Shown here in pieces: positions 17,888 to 26,528 of a stretch of DNA of 64,000 bases. Position numbers and translations under genes: made by a program. The DNA is from an uncultured Chloroflexales bacterium (GTDB lineage Bacteria > Chloroflexota > Chloroflexia > Chloroflexales > Chloroflexaceae). Below the pieces are notes generated by a model. It was not told where the DNA came from. It worked only from the letters and a program-made list of their open reading frames with translations, and ran no database searches. The stretch spans positions 1 to 64,000 of the forward strand of contig CAKZSI010000049.1 in NCBI GenBank assembly GCA_937918935.1. Reading direction: 5' to 3'. The number at the start of each line of letters is the position of its first letter. Positions within the stretch are counted from its first letter, which is position 1.

Positions 17888-18256
17888 ATGACCCTGGTGC
17901 GCATCCGAAACCTGACCCGTGAGCAGGTGCTCGCGGAACGCTGCGGGGTGGCCCGCAGCTTTCTGGCCCGCGGGCGCGGCCTGATCGGGCGCGACATGCT
18001 GGCCACGGGCGAAGGGCTGCTGATACGCCCGTGCTCGAGCGTGCATAGCTTTTTTATGCGCTTTCCGATAGATGTCGTCTTTGTCGATCGGCATGATCGG
18101 GTCGTCGGACTCACCGAGGCAATGCCCCCAAACCGGCCCTACGCTGGCGCATGGCGCGCGCGCTATGTCGTCGAGCTGCCGAGCGGAACCATCGCCGCGA
18201 CGGGGACGCGCGTGGGAGACGTGTTGCGCGTCGAGGAGACGCACACCCTGCCTTGA
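17888..18256 (+). CDS. DUF192 family protein
   Basis: A 122-residue DUF192 protein recognised by RGLIGRDML, the CSSVHSFFMRFPIDVVFVD core and GAWRARYVVELPSGTIAATGTRVGDVL. The function of the family is unknown. The ATG at 17888 is taken because homology-like sequence starts there; there is no clear ribosome site and no signal peptide, whereas many DUF192 proteins are exported. DUF192 genes often sit close to Tad genes, which fits its place directly after tadC. Confidence 0.8.
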   Translation: MTLVRIRNLTREQVLAERCGVARSFLARGRGLIGRDMLATGEGLLIRPCSSVHSFFMRFPIDVVFVDRHDRVVGLTEAMPPNRPYAGAWRARYVVELPSGTIAATGTRVGDVLRVEETHTLP

Positions 18257-18400
18257 TCTGCGGTATGATACACTGCGGAGGTAGCTGCCCACCAGGTGGG
18301 GTCTCTGGGGCCTGTCTCGATAACGCTGGCTCAGCCCTGGACGGCACAGGCTGCCCCGCTACAGGCGATCAAGAGCCATTTTGCCAAGGAGCGCTCCTGC

Positions 18401-19201
18401 ATGCATATACTCGTCACCAACGACGATGGAATTGATAGTCCGGGCCTGTGGGCGCTGGCCGGCGCCCTGCGCGAGGCGGGGCTGGGCACGGTGACTGTGG
18501 TGGCCCCGGAGGAAGAGCAGAGCGGCATGAGCATGGCCCTGCCCCTGCCCCGCCGTGACCTGACCCTGCGCCCCGTCCCGCCCCCTGATCCGATCCACGC
18601 TGGCATTCCGGCTTATGCCTTCAGCGGTACGCCGGTGGGCTGCGTGCTGGCCGGGATGCTGGCCAGGCTCGGCCCACGCCCCGAGGTAGTGGTTTCGGGC
18701 ATCAACCGCGGCCTCAACAGCGGCACCAATGTGCTGCTGAGCGGCACGGTGGGCGCGGCCATGCTCGCGGCCCTCTGGGGCCTGCCGGCAATGGCCGTCT
18801 CGCAGATGTTTGTGGGCGATGCGCCGATGCCCTGGGGAACGGCCACATGGGCCGCAGTGAAGAGCTTCCCGCTGCTCGAACAGTTGCGGGGACGCGGCCC
18901 GGTGGTGCTCAATGTGAATGCCCCCCACCTGCACGACATTGCCGACGTGCGGGGCTTTCGGCAGACCCGTCTCTCCGATTTCTTCTACGGCAACGTCGTG
19001 GACATGGAACTGGAGTCCGACCCGACCGACGGTGACGGCCGGCGGCGGCTGCTGATCCGCTTCGCGCGCGATCGCATCCCCGACTTCCCCGAACACACCG
19101 ACGATGGCGCGGTTCGCTCCGGCTATGTTTCCCTCTCCGTGCTCACCCCGATGGGCATCGCGAACGACCTCGACCTCAGCGCGGCGATTGAGCATCTATG
19201 A
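18401..19201 (+). CDS. surE: 5'/3'-nucleotidase SurE
   Basis: A 266-residue SurE-type metal-dependent nucleoside monophosphate phosphatase. It begins MHILVTNDDGIDSPG with the metal-binding Asp-Asp pair at residues 8-9. Then come the Ser-containing EEEQSGMSMALPLPR loop, AFSGTPVGCVL, and VVSGINRGLNSGTNVLLSGTVGAAM with the metal-binding Asn. The length is typical. The ATG at 18401 is preferred because the SurE N-terminus starts there, even though the frame stays open upstream. Confidence 0.93.
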   Translation: MHILVTNDDGIDSPGLWALAGALREAGLGTVTVVAPEEEQSGMSMALPLPRRDLTLRPVPPPDPIHAGIPAYAFSGTPVGCVLAGMLARLGPRPEVVVSGINRGLNSGTNVLLSGTVGAAMLAALWGLPAMAVSQMFVGDAPMPWGTATWAAVKSFPLLEQLRGRGPVVLNVNAPHLHDIADVRGFRQTRLSDFFYGNVVDMELESDPTDGDGRRRLLIRFARDRIPDFPEHTDDGAVRSGYVSLSVLTPMGIANDLDLSAAIEHL

Positions 19202-19205
19202 GCGG

Positions 19206-19295
19206 TCCTCACCCTCCCCCAACTCCCTCCCCGCTCCACCTGCGGGGGAGAAGGGGAGCAGGCGCCGAGCGCAGCGAGGCGGGGGAGGGTGAGGA
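19206..19295. repeat. 90-bp element with 15-bp perfect terminal inverted repeats
   Basis: TCCTCACCCTCCCCC at 19206-19220 is perfectly inverted at 19281-19295, just after surE. The inside contains a CTCCCC...CTGCGGGGGAG segment. Positions 8104-8150 resemble the left part (TCCTCACCCTTCCC ... CACCTGCGGTGGAGA), so this looks like a dispersed element. Confidence 0.65.
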
Positions 19296-19399
19296 AGAAC
19301 ACCCCTGCCGGACGGGTTGCATGCAACCCGGCGGAGTATCATAGAATGAAGACAGAGTGACGATAAGTGGCGCATCAGCATATTCTTGAAGAGGAGAGT

Positions 19400-19422
19400 C
19401 TGGAAGGGCGAAGCCCTCCCAG
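19400..19422. repeat. Family-A palindrome followed by a T-run
   Basis: CTGGAAGGGC-GAA-GCCCTCCCAG with one mismatch, followed by TTTTT at about 19430. This makes it the best terminator-like member of the family on the plus strand. Confidence 0.65.
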
Positions 19423-19490
19423 AAACCCTTTTTCCCAACCAATCGTGCAAGGGATCTGGCGGGTGCGCCGCCAGGGAATGAGGTAGGCGC

Positions 19491-20261
19491 GTGAGCAGCA
19501 TTGATATGTCCGAGGTGCGGGCGTGGGTGCGCGAGGGAGGGCTCCACGCCCGCCGCTACTTTAACAATGTGGAGGTGCAGCGGAAGGCCGACCGGAGCTG
19601 GGTGACGCGGGCCGATCTGGAAGTTGAACAGTTGTTGCGTGAGCGGATCGCCGCCCGTTATCCGGATCACGGGATCATCGGCGAGGAGCAGGGAGCGGGA
19701 GCGATCGATCGTGAGTTCGTATGGTGCCTGGACCCGATTGATGGCACCGGATCATTCGTAGCCGGGTTGCCCACGTGGTGCGTTTCGGTCGGCCTGTTGC
19801 GCGAGGGGCAACCCTACCTGGGCGCGATCTATCTGCCCATTCTCGATGATTGCTACTGGGCCGAGGCAGAGGGATCGGCCTACCGCAACGAGACGCCGAT
19901 CCACGCCAGTACCGCTACGACGATTGACAATAACGACTGGATCAGCGTTTCATCCTACGCGCACCGTCAGTATCGGATCGACTTTCCGGCCAAAACGCGG
20001 AGTCTCAGCAGCGTGGCCGTGGATTGCTGCTACGTCGCCCGTGGCAGTTCGCTTGGCGCACTGATCGGGCGGGCCAACCTGTGGGATCTGGCAGCCGGCC
20101 TGGCGATCATCCGCGCCGCCGGAGCGGTAGCTGTGGGGCTGAGCGGCGCGCCCCTGGAGACGGCGCAACTCCTCGACGGGCGTCGCTTGCCCGAGCCGAT
20201 CATCATCGCTCCGCCGCAGCTTGTTGAGCTCCTGCGGAGCTATATCTCGCGGCGCGGATGA
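19491..20261 (+). CDS. Inositol monophosphatase family phosphatase
   Basis: A 256-residue Mg2+-dependent phosphatase of the IMPase/CysQ/FBPase superfamily. Visible motifs are HGIIGEEQG (metal-binding Glu-Glu), WCLDPIDGTGSF (the DPIDGT motif) and LWDLAAGLAIIRAAGA (motif B, WD plus A). The substrate cannot be told from sequence; candidates are inositol phosphates, PAP or histidinol phosphate. The GTG at 19491 is preceded by GAGGTAGG; the ATG at 19506 is an alternative start. Confidence 0.88.
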   Translation: MSSIDMSEVRAWVREGGLHARRYFNNVEVQRKADRSWVTRADLEVEQLLRERIAARYPDHGIIGEEQGAGAIDREFVWCLDPIDGTGSFVAGLPTWCVSVGLLREGQPYLGAIYLPILDDCYWAEAEGSAYRNETPIHASTATTIDNNDWISVSSYAHRQYRIDFPAKTRSLSSVAVDCCYVARGSSLGALIGRANLWDLAAGLAIIRAAGAVAVGLSGAPLETAQLLDGRRLPEPIIIAPPQLVELLRSYISRRG

Positions 20262-20383
20262 GCAGTGGGGCAACCGGTTTTCCCCTTGCCCCCGCCCGAG
20301 CCGAGGTCCGGGAGGATATGACCTTCCCGAACGTGGCGGGAACCTCCCACGAGCAGAGGTATGGCGGGAGACGGCTTTACGAT

Positions 20384-21547
20384 TTAGTCGCTCTGGGGCG
20401 AGCGCAGGGGGCGATTCAGCCCGACTTCCAGGCGCCATTCGGCGAGGGAGGAGCCGGTAGCCGCAGCATACACATCGGTGAGGGCGATAGCGGCCAGTTC
20501 CCAGCCGTGGCGACGCTCCACCAGACGACGCGCGGCTCGCCCCAGGCGCCCACGGACAGGCGCGTCGTTCAGCAGGGTCAGCGTGGCGCGCGCCAATCCG
20601 GAGACGTCCTCCGCGACGAGGAGTTCCTCGCCGTCCCGCCCGCTCACGTCACGGGCCAGACGCTCACACGCCACCAGGGGGAGTGCGGTTGCCAGCGCCT
20701 CCAGCGTATTGTGAGGGGTAGTTGCCGTAGGCGCAAGCGGCGCCAGGGCCATGGTTGCGGTGGTCAGGTAGATCCGTGAGTCGTGCACGGGATTGGCAAA
20801 GATGACTCGTGGATCATCGGCGAGGGGGCCGCGGAGTTGCTGGGCAGGCGGTTCCAGCACCGTGAGATGCACATCAGGGCGCACATCCCAGATCGCGGCA
20901 AGGGTCGCGGCAGCCAGGCGCAGGGCGTGGCGCGCCTCGGAATGGCTCAGGTTGCGGAGATCGAGCAGCACGGTCGTAGGAGCGCGCAGATGAAGCGGGG
21001 GGGTGAAGCGCTCCAGGTCGAGCGTATCGGGCACGGCATAGACATGCGCGCCGGTAGTTCTGGTGATCCCCAGAGCATGCAGGGCGCGGATGTCGTCTTC
21101 GGAGGAGAGGATGATGTGCTGGAAGGGTTGCAGCCGCCGAAGCTCCTGCCGGCGGATCCAGGCCAGCCGGGCAGCGTGCCGGATGCGAGCCAGGGGAGCG
21201 TTGGTGCGTGTGGCGTGCTCCAGGCGCCGTGAGACGCAGGTAACTGCATCCACCACGGTTGGTATGGGCAGGGGCCGGCCCAGCAGGTCCGCCGCGCCGC
21301 TGTCGAGGTGGGCCAGGTCGAAACGCTCGCCGGCAACGAGGCCAGAAACGACCCTGGCGAGATTGCGCGGGTGCCGCACGGGAACCACCCGCCGGCAGTA
21401 GCGGCTGAGGTCATCGAACGTGGTGCCCGCCCGATCGGCAAAGACGAGGGTCACGGTATGCCCATAGCGCGCCAGGGCCGCGATGAAGCCGTGGGTTCGC
21501 GGGTAGCTTCCGGTAGGCGCCGCGTCGCAGACAAGCAGTACATCCAT
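20384..21547 (-). CDS. Glycosyltransferase, group 1 (GT4-like)
   Basis: A 387-residue GT-B-fold glycosyltransferase. The ATG at 21547 has GGAGG 5 nt upstream. The N-terminal Rossmann half begins MDVLLVCDAAPTGSYPRTHGFIAALARYGHTVTLVFADRAG. The C-terminal donor-binding half shows MALAPLAPTATTPHNTLEALATALPLVACERLARDV, the position of the GT4 sugar-nucleotide loop. Acceptor and donor are unknown. It lies convergently against the IMPase-family gene and is alone on its strand locally. Cytosolic, with no membrane helix. Confidence 0.82.
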   Translation of the reverse strand: MDVLLVCDAAPTGSYPRTHGFIAALARYGHTVTLVFADRAGTTFDDLSRYCRRVVPVRHPRNLARVVSGLVAGERFDLAHLDSGAADLLGRPLPIPTVVDAVTCVSRRLEHATRTNAPLARIRHAARLAWIRRQELRRLQPFQHIILSSEDDIRALHALGITRTTGAHVYAVPDTLDLERFTPPLHLRAPTTVLLDLRNLSHSEARHALRLAAATLAAIWDVRPDVHLTVLEPPAQQLRGPLADDPRVIFANPVHDSRIYLTTATMALAPLAPTATTPHNTLEALATALPLVACERLARDVSGRDGEELLVAEDVSGLARATLTLLNDAPVRGRLGRAARRLVERRHGWELAAIALTDVYAAATGSSLAEWRLEVGLNRPLRSPQSD

Positions 21548-21874
21548 GGACACCCTCCTCGACGCACACACCGCAACCCCCGGCTGACAATGCTGTCATT
21601 CGAGGTTGATTGTAGACCGGGCTGATGAACAGGGGTTGGCACGAACAGCCTCACTGGATTGCGTTCCTGTCATCAGCCGGCGCGCCACGAATTGCTCTTT
21701 TCCGCCCGCGGCGGGCACGCGCCCCGGCGAAGCAGGCGAGTTGCCGCTGCTGAAGGCGGAAAAAGGGTTTGCGGGGAGGATGTGCCTCCCCGCACCCTTC
21801 CGCCTGGAACGAACGATGATCGGGGCGAACACTCTTTCGCCCCGACACTTGTAGCAAGGGGGACAACGACGAAT
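21548..21874. other. Divergent intergenic stretch with a long imperfect hairpin
   Basis: No gene found. Positions 21755-21804 can form a long stem: GCGGGGAGG (21771-21779) pairs with CCTCCCCGC (21785-21793), flanked by AAGGGT/ACCCTT and GGCGGA/CCGCC. This is an extended family-A type element. Confidence 0.55.
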
Positions 21875-22387
21875 ATGGAGCGATCGCTTGCCCTGGTGGG
21901 CCTGAGCGGCGCGGGGAAGTCCACGCTGGCGCGGATGCTCGCTGCACATCTGGGATGGCCGGTGGCCGACACCGATGCGCTGGTGGTGGAGCGGGCGGGG
22001 CTTCCGGTGGCGGCGATTTTCGCGGGGCAGGGTGAAGCGGCGTTTCGCGATCTGGAGGCCGAGATGCTGGCCCGGGCGCTGGAGCGGGGGCCGGCAGTGG
22101 TGGCGACAGGGGGCGGCGTGGTGCTGCGGCCGGCCAACCGGGCCTTGCTGCGAACGCGGGCCTTTGTGGTCTGGCTGGATGCCCCTGACGCGGAACTGGT
22201 CGAGCGGCTGCGCGCCCACGATGAGGAGCGCCCCCTGCTGGCGGGAGATGCCCTGGCGCGCCTGGCCGCGCTGCGGGCCGCACGCGAGCCGCTCTACGCC
22301 GAAGTGGCGCACCTGCGCCTGGAGACGGCAGGGATGGAACCCGAGGAGGCGACCCGGCGGATCATCAGCGCCTATCGGGAGGTGTAG
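21875..22387 (+). CDS. aroK: Shikimate kinase
   Basis: A 170-residue P-loop kinase that phosphorylates shikimate to shikimate-3-phosphate in the chorismate pathway. It has Walker A GLSGAGKST near the N-terminus, the substrate-binding Asp in VADTDALV, FRDLEAEML (Arg/Glu pair) and GGGVVLR. The lid region contains ERPLLAG. Length fits AroK. The ATG at 21875 follows CAAGGGGG; longer frames upstream run through the palindromic intergenic DNA and are rejected. It could be a related small-molecule kinase, but shikimate kinase is much the best fit. Confidence 0.9.
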   Translation: MERSLALVGLSGAGKSTLARMLAAHLGWPVADTDALVVERAGLPVAAIFAGQGEAAFRDLEAEMLARALERGPAVVATGGGVVLRPANRALLRTRAFVVWLDAPDAELVERLRAHDEERPLLAGDALARLAALRAAREPLYAEVAHLRLETAGMEPEEATRRIISAYREV

Positions 22388-22422
22388 GGCTGAAGCGTTG
22401 GCTGCAGGGCTACGCTCGCGTG

Positions 22423-22431
22423 TGCTATAAT
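22423..22431 (+). promoter_or_regulatory. Extended -10 of mutS
   Basis: TGCTATAAT, a perfect extended -10, lies 47 bp before the mutS ATG. The -35 region is weak. It is the same nonamer as upstream of cpaB. Confidence 0.55.
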
Positions 22432-22478
22432 CCGCGGTTGGGACGAGCAACAACGTGTGAGCCGGAGCACGCCCCGTT

Positions 22479-25400
22479 ATGGCCAAGATCGAAATCCACG
22501 CCTGGTATCGCCAGTATCGCAAGCTCAAGGCGCAGGTCGCCGACGCCATTTTGCTCTTTCGCTTTGGCGATTTCTACGAAACCTTCGACGACGACGCGAA
22601 GCTGGTGGCCGAATTGCTCGATGTCACCCTCACGCGCAAAGACTACGCCGTAGACAAGAGCAAACCCCGCGACAGCCAGAAACTCTACGCCCCGATGGCG
22701 GGCATGCCCTACCACGCGGTTGAGCGGTATGTCAGCGAACTGGTGGGCCGGGGCTATCGCGTGGCGATCGCCGAGCAACTCACTGAGACCGAGGCGACGC
22801 GCACCGATACGCGCCCCCGCTCGGTCTTCGCAGCGGGCATTCAGCACACGACGCCCGGCGAGATCGAGCGCAAGATGGTACACCGTGAGATCGTGCGCGT
22901 CATTACTCCCGGCACGGTCGTGGATCTGGGGATGCTCACGGCCACAGTCAACAATTACCTGGCCGCAGCGATTGTCGAGGGTGAGCGCGCTGGCCTGGCC
23001 TACGCCGACCTCAGCACGGGCGAGTTTGCCGCCACCGAGTTCAGCGGCGAGCGCGCCCTCCAGCAACTGCTGGGGGAACTGGCGCGTTTGCAGGCCGCCG
23101 AGGTGCTGGTACCCGACGCGGAGGGTCTGCGCCCGCCGGGCCTGGCCCCGGCCGAGGCGCGGCTGACGCGCGACCTGGCGCCCATGACGCGCGATGAGCG
23201 CGAGGCATTGCTGCCACACGAGCGCGTGGCCCGCCGGCTCGACAGCGAGAACGCGGCGCGCTGGTCCCGCGGGCATGTGACGGCATGGCCGGCCTGGCGC
23301 TGGGATGTGTCCGAGGCGCGGGAGGTGCTGCGGCGACAACTCCGTGTTGGTACGCTGGCGGCCTTCGGGCTTGATGAGCGGCCCCTCGCCACCCGCGCCG
23401 CCGGGGCGCTGCTTCAGTACGTGCATGAGACCCAGCGGCACCAGGCCATGCAGTTGAATACGCTGCGGGTCTACTCGATGGCCAGTTTCATGTTTCTCGA
23501 CCCGCAGACGCGCCGCAATCTGGAACTGCTGGAGCCGGGGCGCCAGGGCGCGCGCACCGCGCTGGTGAATGTGCTCGACCGCACTCGCACGCCGATGGGG
23601 GCGCGGCTGCTGCGCCGCTGGATCGCCCAGCCCCTCGTCAGCCTGGCCCCCCTGCGGGCGCGCCAGGCCGCGGTAGCCCGCCTGGTGGAGCGGTCTATGC
23701 TGCGCGCCGAATTGCGCGAGGCCCTCGGGGCGGTCGGCGATATGGAACGGGCGCTCAACCGGATCGCTCAGGGCCTGGCCGTGGCTACGCCGCGCGACCT
23801 GGTGCAATTGCGGGCCTCGCTGCGCGCCCTGCCCGCGGTGCTGGCCGCCGCCGGCGCCGACCTGGCCAACCTTGTCCCCGATGATGAGATGACGCCGGGG
23901 TCCAGCGTCGTGACGCCGCCAGAGGGCGACGCCGCGGATGAGGGGTTGTTCGAGGCCGAAGCAGGTGCGCCTCCGCCGCCCATCTTCGACCCCTGCGCCG
24001 ATGTGCTTGATCTGCTCGAACGAGCCCTGGACGACGAACCGCCGGCTCTGCTTGGGGCCTCCAATTACCTGCGGAGCGGCGACGACGGCGGCGAACGGCC
24101 GCGCCGGGTGATCCGCCCGGGCTTCGAACCACGGATCGATGCCCTGGTGCAGGCCAGCCGCCATGCCCAGGAGTTCATTGACCGGCTGGAGGCCAGGGAA
24201 CGCGAGCGCACCGGCATCAAATCGCTCAAGGTGGGCTACAACAGCGTCTTCGGGTACTACATCGAAGTCTCGCGCGCGGCCGACGAACGGCTCATCCCCA
24301 GAGACTACGAACGTAAGCAGACCCTCGTCGGGGCCGAGCGATACATCACCGCCGAGTTGAAGGAGTACGAACAGATCATTGACCGGGCCAGGCTGCAACT
24401 CATCGAACTGGAACGGGAAGCCTTCGCGCGGCTCTGCGCCCAGGTCAGCGAACACGTGGAGCGGCTGCGCCGCGTCGCCCGGGCACTGGCGCGCCTCGAT
24501 GCGATCCAGTCGCTGGCCGAGACCGCCGCGCGCTGCGGGTATACCCGCCCGCACCTCGACGACAGCACGCGCCTGCGGATCACGCGCGGACGCCACCCCG
24601 TGGTCGAGCAGATGCTGGCCGAGCCGTTCGTGCCCAATGACATCGCCCTTGACACCGACGAGGCCCAGTTGCTGATCATCACCGGCCCCAATATGGCCGG
24701 TAAAAGCACCGTGCTGCGGCAAGTGGCGCTGATCGCCCTCATGGCGCAGATTGGCTCCTTCGTGCCCGCCGAGCACGCCGAAGTGGGCCTGGTGGACCGC
24801 ATCTTCACCCGTATCGGCGCCCAGGATGATATTGCCACCGGCCAGTCGACCTTTATGGTCGAGATGACCGAGACCGCCGCGCTGCTACTGCAGAGCACCC
24901 GGCGCAGCCTGATCATCCTCGATGAGGTTGGTCGCGGCACGTCAACCTACGACGGCATGGCGATTGCCCGGGCCGTGGTCGAGTACCTGCACAACGAGCC
25001 GCATTTAGGCTGTCGCACCCTGTTCGCGACCCACTACCACGAGTTGACGGCGCTGGAAGGAACGCTGCCGCGGGTGCGCAACTACCACATGGCCGCGGTT
25101 GAGCAGGACGGGCAGGTGGTGTTCCTGCACGAACTGCGTCCGGGCGGGGCCGATCGCTCCTACGGCATCCACGTGGCGGAACTGGCCGGTATTCCCCGCG
25201 CGGTGACGGCGCGCGCCAGCGCCTTGCTGGCCGAACTGGAGGGGCGACGGGATCTGGCGACGGCGAGAAGGGGGCACGAGCAAGGGCAAGAACAGCCGGT
25301 CGTGGAGGCGGCGGAGGAAGCGGAGGCGTCCGACGGCGCACAAGGCCCCCCACCAGTCGCGGCGCCCCCACGTGGAGGACGCCCGCAGACCAGCGGGCAA

Positions 25401-25535
25401 CTCAGCCTCTTCGACGTGGCGCCCGGCCCGGTGCTGGAGTATTTGCGCCGGTTGAACATCAACGAGTTGACGCCGCTGCAGGCGCTTAATCTGCTGTACG
25501 AGTTGCAGAATCTGGCGGGTGAGACGGAGGGATAG
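22479..25535 (+). CDS. mutS: DNA mismatch repair protein MutS
   Basis: A 1018-residue MutS, longer than the usual ~850-900. The N-terminal mismatch-binding domain has the Phe-Tyr-Glu motif (FGDFYE, Phe32/Glu34). Core domain: HETQRHQAMQLNTLRVYSMASFMFLD. ATPase: Walker A GPNMAGKST near residue 736, DDIATGQSTFMVEM, Walker B SLIILDEVGRGTSTYDG and ATHYHEL. Extra length comes from an acidic/Pro-rich insert at about residues 465-535 and a Gln/Glu/Ala/Pro-rich linker at about 930-975, before the conserved QLSLFD and a C-terminal dimerisation helix (LRRLNINELTPLQALNLLYEL). It recognises mispairs and recruits MutL. Confidence 0.96.
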   Translation: MAKIEIHAWYRQYRKLKAQVADAILLFRFGDFYETFDDDAKLVAELLDVTLTRKDYAVDKSKPRDSQKLYAPMAGMPYHAVERYVSELVGRGYRVAIAEQLTETEATRTDTRPRSVFAAGIQHTTPGEIERKMVHREIVRVITPGTVVDLGMLTATVNNYLAAAIVEGERAGLAYADLSTGEFAATEFSGERALQQLLGELARLQAAEVLVPDAEGLRPPGLAPAEARLTRDLAPMTRDEREALLPHERVARRLDSENAARWSRGHVTAWPAWRWDVSEAREVLRRQLRVGTLAAFGLDERPLATRAAGALLQYVHETQRHQAMQLNTLRVYSMASFMFLDPQTRRNLELLEPGRQGARTALVNVLDRTRTPMGARLLRRWIAQPLVSLAPLRARQAAVARLVERSMLRAELREALGAVGDMERALNRIAQGLAVATPRDLVQLRASLRALPAVLAAAGADLANLVPDDEMTPGSSVVTPPEGDAADEGLFEAEAGAPPPPIFDPCADVLDLLERALDDEPPALLGASNYLRSGDDGGERPRRVIRPGFEPRIDALVQASRHAQEFIDRLEARERERTGIKSLKVGYNSVFGYYIEVSRAADERLIPRDYERKQTLVGAERYITAELKEYEQIIDRARLQLIELEREAFARLCAQVSEHVERLRRVARALARLDAIQSLAETAARCGYTRPHLDDSTRLRITRGRHPVVEQMLAEPFVPNDIALDTDEAQLLIITGPNMAGKSTVLRQVALIALMAQIGSFVPAEHAEVGLVDRIFTRIGAQDDIATGQSTFMVEMTETAALLLQSTRRSLIILDEVGRGTSTYDGMAIARAVVEYLHNEPHLGCRTLFATHYHELTALEGTLPRVRNYHMAAVEQDGQVVFLHELRPGGADRSYGIHVAELAGIPRAVTARASALLAELEGRRDLATARRGHEQGQEQPVVEAAEEAEASDGAQGPPPVAAPPRGGRPQTSGQLSLFDVAPGPVLEYLRRLNINELTPLQALNLLYELQNLAGETEG

Positions 25536-25573
25536 ATTTTGGATTTTAGATTTTAGATTTTGGATTTTGGATT
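25535..25573. repeat. Heptameric tandem repeat GATTTTR
   Basis: About 5.5 copies of GATTTT(G/A) fill the gap between mutS and ribF. The first base overlaps the mutS stop codon. AT-rich heptads like this resemble the short tandemly repeated sequences known from cyanobacteria and some Chloroflexota. Confidence 0.85.
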
Positions 25574-25607
25574 GGCGTGTTATGGTTTGACGGACTGGAG
25601 AAGATCT

Positions 25608-26528
25608 GTGGACGTAGTTCGCTCCCTCACGCCGGGCCTGAGCACCCGTCCTTCCGTCCTGACGATGGGCAAGTACGACGGCGTGCACCTGGGGCACCAG
25701 CAACTGATCAGCACCACGGTCGAGCGCGCGCGCAGCCTGGGGATGCAGAGTGTCGTGCTGACATGGGAGCCGCACCCGAATGCAGTGATCCGGCCCGATC
25801 TGCCACTGCAACTGCTAACCAGTCTGGAGGAGCGCATCGAGTTGATCGCCGGGCTGGGGCCGGATCTGCTGATTGTCGCGCCGTTCACCACCGAAACCAG
25901 AGACACCAGCGCCGAGGCGTATATGCGGCAGATCGTCGCCGCGACGCCGGTGCGTGAACTGTGGGTCGGCGAGGACTTCGCAATGGGGCGTGGGCGGAGC
26001 GGCGATGTTGCTGCATTGATGACCATCGGGGTGAAACTCGGTTTCGCGGTGGGCGCGGTGCGCAAGGTCATCGTCGGCGGGGAGCCGGTGAGCGCCTCGC
26101 GGGTGCGCGAGGTGCTGCGCCGCGGGGCCGTGGACCAGGCGGTGGCCCTGCTCGGGCGGCCCTTCGGCCTGCGGGGGATTGTGGTGGAGGGCGACCGGCG
26201 GGGCCGGACGATCGGCTTTCCTACTGCCAATCTGATGATCGACCCGACGCATGTGCTGCCCGCGGACGGGGTCTATGCCGGTCACGTTTACCTCAACGGA
26301 GAAGCGCTGCCGGCGGTGACCAACGTGGGCCTGCGGCCGACGTTCAACGGTTTGCACCGAACGGTTGAGGCCCATCTGCTAGATTGGAGCGGCGATCTCT
26401 ATGGGCGTTCGATCCGGGTGACGTTCCTGCACCGGCTGCGCGGCGAGCAGCGCTTTGACGGGCCGGCGGCTCTGGTTGCGCAGATCGGCCAGGACGCCGC
26501 GCGGGCGCGGGAGTTGCTGAGGCCATGA
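25608..26528 (+). CDS. ribF: Bifunctional riboflavin kinase/FAD synthetase RibF
   Basis: A 306-residue RibF that makes FMN and then FAD. The N-terminal FMN adenylyltransferase domain has SVLTMGKYDGVHLGHQQLI (the usual GxFDGxHxGH, here GKYDGVHLGH), VLTWEPHP and GEDFAMGRGRSGD. The C-terminal kinase domain has VVEGDRRGRTIGFPTANL and YAGHVYLNGEALPAVTNVGLRPTF. The GTG at 25608, with GGAG 7 nt upstream, is favoured over an ATG at 25560 that lies inside the AT-rich repeat. Its stop overlaps the next start (ATGA), so the two genes are translationally coupled. Confidence 0.93.
   Translation: MDVVRSLTPGLSTRPSVLTMGKYDGVHLGHQQLISTTVERARSLGMQSVVLTWEPHPNAVIRPDLPLQLLTSLEERIELIAGLGPDLLIVAPFTTETRDTSAEAYMRQIVAATPVRELWVGEDFAMGRGRSGDVAALMTIGVKLGFAVGAVRKVIVGGEPVSASRVREVLRRGAVDQAVALLGRPFGLRGIVVEGDRRGRTIGFPTANLMIDPTHVLPADGVYAGHVYLNGEALPAVTNVGLRPTFNGLHRTVEAHLLDWSGDLYGRSIRVTFLHRLRGEQRFDGPAALVAQIGQDAARARELLRP

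Noticed and set aside
22425-24776. 783-codon open frame opposite mutS
   Set aside because: Antisense shadow of mutS; no ribosome site and no recognisable protein pattern.
25536-25607. FMN riboswitch upstream of ribF
   Set aside because: The gap is only 72 bp and is mostly the heptad repeat; none of the conserved riboswitch helices can fit.
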